Made by a program: the position numbers and the translations under genes. A DNA stretch of 53,349 bases from a virus, in the IMG/VR virus record IMGVR_UViG_3300025695_001512, positions 1 to 53,349 of that record; one strand, 5' to 3'. This document shows, in pieces, positions 50,037 to 53,349 of the stretch. Position 1 is the first letter of the stretch. The number at the start of each line of letters is the position of its first letter. The notes below the pieces were generated by a model. That model did no database searches. It worked only from the letters and a program-made list of their open reading frames with translations, and was not told where the DNA came from.

Positions 50037-50198
50037 ATGCTCGATGAGTTCTACTATTTGAGTAAGCATGTTAATATGTCTTATTCGGATATGATGTCTA
50101 TGCCTACCTTTGAAAGAAAATATTTTATAAATAAATTATCTGAAGAATTTATTAAAAGGGAGGAAGAATACGAGAAACAAAAAAATAAATCTCGTTAA
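50037..50198 (+). CDS. Small baseplate/tail assembly helper
   Basis: From the ATG at 50037 this is a 53-residue helical protein, MLDEFYYLSKHVNMSYSDMM, then SMPTFERKYFINKLSEEFIK. The D-x-x-x-MPxxERxxFxxKL pattern is that of small tail-assembly proteins following the T4_baseplate gene in related phages. An alternative longer version begins at 49977 inside the upstream gene, in its +1 frame, which could arise from frameshifting at the T-run near 50005. It is followed by a late-type box for the tape-measure gene. Confidence 0.6.
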   Translation: MLDEFYYLSKHVNMSYSDMMSMPTFERKYFINKLSEEFIKREEEYEKQKNKSR

Positions 50199-50201
50199 TT
50201 G

Positions 50202-50210
50202 ATATTTATT
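50202..50210 (+). promoter_or_regulatory. Candidate late promoter box ATATTTATT
   Basis: ATATTTATTGTAAAAGAAG lies 13 bases before the ATG at 50224. It follows the set's pattern with T in the last place. Confidence 0.45.
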
Positions 50211-50223
50211 GTAAAAGAAGAAT

Positions 50224-52305
50224 ATGTTTTTTCAAAGTGACGGAGGTTTAAAGAACGATACTCAGAAGATTGCTGAAAATATTACTCTTGCTCAAATTTC
50301 ATTAAAAGAATTTACTAAACAGATGAAGAGTAGTATAACTGATGTTCAATCGGTTATTAATCAGGCGGCGGCAATCAACTCACAAACCGCAAATCAAGTA
50401 AGACAAACTTTAGGTCAAAGTAGAGTTGTTAGTAATCAAGTTCAAGAGGTTATTGCACAAGCAACAAAATCAACAGGTCTTCTTGGTATAGATGCTTCTA
50501 AAAACATTGAATTATTTGGTGCATTGAATACTGCAATGCAAAGAAACACATACTTTACTGAACAACAAATTACAAGATTTCAAGCTTTAGGTTTTAGTGC
50601 TAATTTAACATCTCAACAATTGGCTGAAATGGCCACTTCATTTGATACTTTAGGGTATACTACCGATGAAACCTTAATAATGATGCAAAATATGACTGAA
50701 GAAGCTAAGTCATATGGTCTTAATGTTTCACAATTTATGGACCAAGTTAATAAAAACTTAAGTTTAATGGTTGGGTATAACTTTAAAGGTGGTGTTGAAG
50801 GTTTATCTAAAATGGTTGCACAGGCACAAGCGTTAAGAATTGATATGGCTGCGACTAAAGGGTTTGCTGAAGATATGTTAGACCCAAGTAAAGCTATTGA
50901 AACTGCGGCAGGATTTCAAATGTTAGGTGGTGAAATTGGAGCACTAGGTGACCCGTTTAAATTATTACATATGGCTCAAACCGATATGGCGGGTTTACAA
51001 GACGAATTAGTTAAAATGTCCGCAGCATCTGTATCCTTTAATAAGGAAACAGGAGAATTTGATATACCTGTTACTCAAATGTATCGAATGAGGGAAGCTG
51101 CAAAATTGGCAGGTCGTTCGTATGAAGATTTTAGTCAAATGGCTATGAATGCGGCTCAGAGAACACAAAAACTTAAAATTTTAGATGGTTTTACGTCTGT
51201 TGATGAAGATAAAAAAGAATTAATTGCAAGTTTAGGTAAGATAGGGGCTAACGGTAATTTAGAAATAACAATGCCTGATGGTAGTCTTAGAAAAATTAGT
51301 GAAGGGTTTAATGAATTAACTGAAACAGACTATAAGGAGTTAGCAAAGATGCAGAAAGTGGATAAACTGGGTGAGTTGGAAGTAGCTAAAAAATCTATGG
51401 GTTATTTAGAGGAGATTAAATACGCTCAAGATACTATAACAAAATTAACTACGTTAAATTTAGTTCAATCAGGTGACTTTAATAAAATTGGTGAAAACAT
51501 AAGTAAAGCCAATAGTTTATTAGCTAACAAATTTTTAGAAAAAGAAGCTGAAATTAATATACCTGAAAGTGTTGCAACTGCATCGAGTCAAGTTTTTACT
51601 CAGTTAAAACTCACTAATGAACAAGCTGATAGTATAGTTAATGGGACTATTTCAACACTTAATAGGGCTAGTGAAGAAATTGATAACAAATTAATACCTG
51701 CATTAAAAAGATTAACTGACGGCCTTGAATTAAAGGATATAATGGATAAATTGAAAAATATAGATATCAAATCAGCCTTTAGTGGTGTGACTGATGTAAG
51801 TTTATGGCCTGACACAGTTAATATAGAAACCACACCTCAAAGAGAAGTAGTTTCGCAAGGTTTAACAACACCTCAAAGAGAAGTAGTTTCGCAAGGTTTA
51901 ACAACACCTCAAAGAGAAGTTGTTTCGGAAAGTTTAACTGTCCAATCAGTTCAAAGTGCAAATCTAAATATACAAAACGCCAATATAACAAATGGTAATC
52001 AGACTGCGAATCAAAGTTTATTACCAATGGTTATGGATTCTATTAATAACAATGCGGTTAATAATATTGCAAATGCTAATAATTTTAACCAATCTAATCA
52101 GTCAACTCAAAATAATCAAACACCACAATTTCAGATAAATGGTGAAGTTAAATTGACGATAGCTGACCTACCAACTAATTCTAATATTAGTAAAGAAACA
52201 ATAGCAGAGTTATTGGTTAGAAACCCACAAGCGATGAGTATTATTGAATCACAATTAAATAATATTAATACTTGGGATAGTCGATATGGGTTTAGAGTAA
52301 CGTAA
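50224..52305 (+). CDS. Tape-measure-like tail protein
   Basis: This 693-residue, mostly helical protein has a coiled-coil start (LAQISLKEFTKQMKSSITDV, then QTLGQSRVVSNQVQEVIAQ) and a middle typical of tape-measure proteins: ARFQALGFSANLTSQQLAEM-like, DETLIMMQNMTEEAKSYG and AAGFQMLGGEIGALGDPFK. In phages with contractile tails the length of this protein sets tail length. Here it is short, and no second tape-measure gene is visible in the window. The C-terminal part has three copies of TTPQREVVSQGL (51829-51936) and an Asn/Gln-rich tail. A hydrophobic stretch follows in another frame after the stop. Confidence 0.7.
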   Translation: MFFQSDGGLKNDTQKIAENITLAQISLKEFTKQMKSSITDVQSVINQAAAINSQTANQVRQTLGQSRVVSNQVQEVIAQATKSTGLLGIDASKNIELFGALNTAMQRNTYFTEQQITRFQALGFSANLTSQQLAEMATSFDTLGYTTDETLIMMQNMTEEAKSYGLNVSQFMDQVNKNLSLMVGYNFKGGVEGLSKMVAQAQALRIDMAATKGFAEDMLDPSKAIETAAGFQMLGGEIGALGDPFKLLHMAQTDMAGLQDELVKMSAASVSFNKETGEFDIPVTQMYRMREAAKLAGRSYEDFSQMAMNAAQRTQKLKILDGFTSVDEDKKELIASLGKIGANGNLEITMPDGSLRKISEGFNELTETDYKELAKMQKVDKLGELEVAKKSMGYLEEIKYAQDTITKLTTLNLVQSGDFNKIGENISKANSLLANKFLEKEAEINIPESVATASSQVFTQLKLTNEQADSIVNGTISTLNRASEEIDNKLIPALKRLTDGLELKDIMDKLKNIDIKSAFSGVTDVSLWPDTVNIETTPQREVVSQGLTTPQREVVSQGLTTPQREVVSESLTVQSVQSANLNIQNANITNGNQTANQSLLPMVMDSINNNAVNNIANANNFNQSNQSTQNNQTPQFQINGEVKLTIADLPTNSNISKETIAELLVRNPQAMSIIESQLNNINTWDSRYGFRVT
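51829..51936 (+). repeat. 36-bp tandem repeat, three copies, in the tape-measure gene
   Basis: The unit encodes TTPQREVVSQGL. Copies at 51829-51864 and 51865-51900 differ only at the first codon (ACC/ACA); the third (51901-51936) has several changes, giving VVSESL. It keeps the frame, so copy number could change without breaking the protein. Confidence 0.9.
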
Positions 52306-52422
52306 AATCCTAGCGATTCTATCTGGGATAATTGTTGTTTTCGCCTTAATTAATACAATTAACAACGAGTGTGCTTAATATAAAATTATATTATCATCTA
52401 TTTATGTAAAAAGAATATATAG
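52306..52422 (+). other. Short intergenic region before the last gene
   Basis: The 117 bases hold a late-type box (52398-52406) and, in the first part, a stop-free frame for a hydrophobic peptide (KILAILSGIIVVFALINT) without an ATG, GTG or TTG start. No RNA gene or terminator is seen. Confidence 0.4.
52398..52406 (+). promoter_or_regulatory. Candidate late promoter box CTATTTATG
   Basis: CTATTTATGTAAAAAGAATATATAG-type sequence lies 16 bases before the ATG at 52423. The downstream AAAAAGAAT matches that after the box at 6297-6305. Confidence 0.45.
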
Positions 52423-53349
52423 ATGCCAAGTCCATTATCATTTAACTCTACTGAGAACTTCAGAAAAAAATTGTTGGTTAGAAATTTACAACCATACAAT
52501 AGTGATGGTTTTGTGCCGACAAGTTCACCTGGCGAGACTGGGTTTTACGTTAATGACCAATCGGTTAGTGATTCTACTGAGGTTGAGGTTATCGGTCAAG
52601 AAGAGTCTAAAAACGCATATACTAAAAACACTTATGGACCCGATGGTGGGTTTAATGAACCCATAAGTGTTGATGATGTATTCAATACGAGTATAGTATC
52701 GAGTGTTGGAAAAGGACCTTATGGTGATTTTATTGCTTCTACTTATAATTCGTTTAGTATTTTAACAAGTGGAGACCCACAAGGAGATAACGGTTCTCTT
52801 TCTCAAGATTCTGATTTGGCAAGAATTGCTGCGGAATCATTAAAATCTGAATTTCAATATAGGGTTGCTCAAGAAACATACCAACAAACTTTGGGTAGGG
52901 TTAACGCTATTGATGCCTTATCGGACCCTTTTGATTTATTAGGTATTGTTACCGGTAATAATTCTATAATTGAAAGAGATTGGAAGATATCCGTTCCAAA
53001 AAATATTATAGGTAAAGGTTTAGATTTTATAAGTAGGATAACGGGTGTTTATTCACCCTACTCATGGATTCCTGGCGATTATTTTAGTGATGAACCTCGA
53101 CAATTATTTTTAAATCAGGCAGCAAATGCAGTAACAGGTTTATTTGATAAAAGAGGGGTTCTTAAATTACCTACCGAAAAAACAGGAATGCAAACATTCT
53201 TGGACAATACAGGTGGTGGTCAGAGGTCAAGACTATTTAAGGGGTTATCATTAAACAGATATGTTCCTGACTATAATAAAAATTTCTTAACTGATTTATT
53301 TACAGAGGTTCCAAAACAAAATTATTATGTTGGTAGTTCACAACAAGAA
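52423..53349 (+). CDS. Virion protein, N-terminal part (cut by the right edge)
   Basis: An open frame of 309 codons runs from the ATG at 52423 to the end of the window with no stop. It begins PSPLSFNSTENFRKKLLVRN and contains GFVPTSSPGETGFYVNDQS and ISVDDVFNTSIVSSVGKGP, then a helical part DSDLARIAAESLKSEFQYRV. It later reads SYSWIPGDYFSDEPRQLFL-like and GGGQRSRLFKGLSLNRYVPD. It is not assigned to a named family. The context (downstream of the tape-measure gene, with a late-type box) and the style suggest a baseplate or tail protein. Confidence 0.65.
   Translation, partial: MPSPLSFNSTENFRKKLLVRNLQPYNSDGFVPTSSPGETGFYVNDQSVSDSTEVEVIGQEESKNAYTKNTYGPDGGFNEPISVDDVFNTSIVSSVGKGPYGDFIASTYNSFSILTSGDPQGDNGSLSQDSDLARIAAESLKSEFQYRVAQETYQQTLGRVNAIDALSDPFDLLGIVTGNNSIIERDWKISVPKNIIGKGLDFISRITGVYSPYSWIPGDYFSDEPRQLFLNQAANAVTGLFDKRGVLKLPTEKTGMQTFLDNTGGGQRSRLFKGLSLNRYVPDYNKNFLTDLFTEVPKQNYYVGSSQQE

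Noticed and set aside
1-53349. tRNA genes, integrase, attachment sites or insertion sequences
   Set aside because: No cloverleaf-like pattern, integrase/transposase motif or flanking repeats were seen by eye; a tRNA scan would be needed for proof.

Overview
The window is a 53 kb piece of a contractile-tailed (T4-like) phage genome. It is AT-rich by eye and densely coded, with few classical Shine-Dalgarno sites. The host is probably a member of the Bacteroidota, perhaps a flavobacterium. Three things suggest this: a secreted CAP-domain protein with a flavobacterial-style signal peptide ending LYSQ, a GC-x-DPxAxNYNP-type Cys module on a tail protein, and occasional TAnnTTTG promoter-like boxes. 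Virion genes with T4 counterparts are the gp23-like capsid protein (cut by the left edge), a gp5-like OB-fold baseplate protein, the tail sheath, the tail tube, a gp26/gp51-type baseplate assembly protein and a short tape-measure-like protein. T4-like non-virion genes are family B DNA polymerase, a gp55-like late sigma factor, PhoH and dUTPase.

Layout. 2-1670 (+): capsid end, a terminator and a protein with a putative packaging peptide. 1667-2847 (-): secreted CAP protein and small genes. 2927-4353 (+): basic head-associated protein and a cupin. 4345-16683 (-): small basic protein, baseplate and other virion proteins, gp55-like sigma, two glycosyltransferases, HAD, PhoH, GDP-mannose dehydratase and GDP-fucose synthase. 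16739-19192 (+): an oppositely oriented four-gene cassette with a Rossmann-type glycosyltransferase-like protein, an SpsF/NeuA-like cytidylyltransferase, a NeuB-like synthase and a HAD phosphatase. 19196-24731 (-): sulfotransferase, GT29-like protein, double GT2, HAD, dUTPase, exonuclease and GT4. 24789-27269 (-): WYL-like and unknown proteins. 27325-36960 (+): LamG-like tail protein, a 1421-residue Ser/Thr/Pro-rich fibre, its small paralogue and DNA polymerase. 36940-41785 (-): neck-like protein, a superoxide dismutase fused to an unknown C-terminal domain, and a SNF2 helicase. 41832-53349 (+): neck/tail genes, a missed 49-residue RHH regulator on the other strand, sheath, HAD, tube, baseplate and tape-measure genes, and a virion protein cut by the right edge.

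How the genes may work together. About a dozen genes between 11.2 and 24.7 kb could supply GDP-fucose and a CMP-nonulosonate sugar, transfer them, and sulfate the product. Target candidates are the phage's own Ser/Thr/Pro stalk fibre or the host surface. Most virion operons start just after a TATTTAT-type box, read in the direction of transcription. This is the reverse complement of the T4 late promoter, so it is a candidate late promoter for the gp55-like sigma. Several proteins share an N- or C-terminal helical peptide, and several have an (I/L)NE tripeptide near the N-terminus that resembles T4 prohead-protease sites. This suggests a set of capsid-packaged cargo proteins. All functions are read from the sequence and family knowledge; no database search was run.
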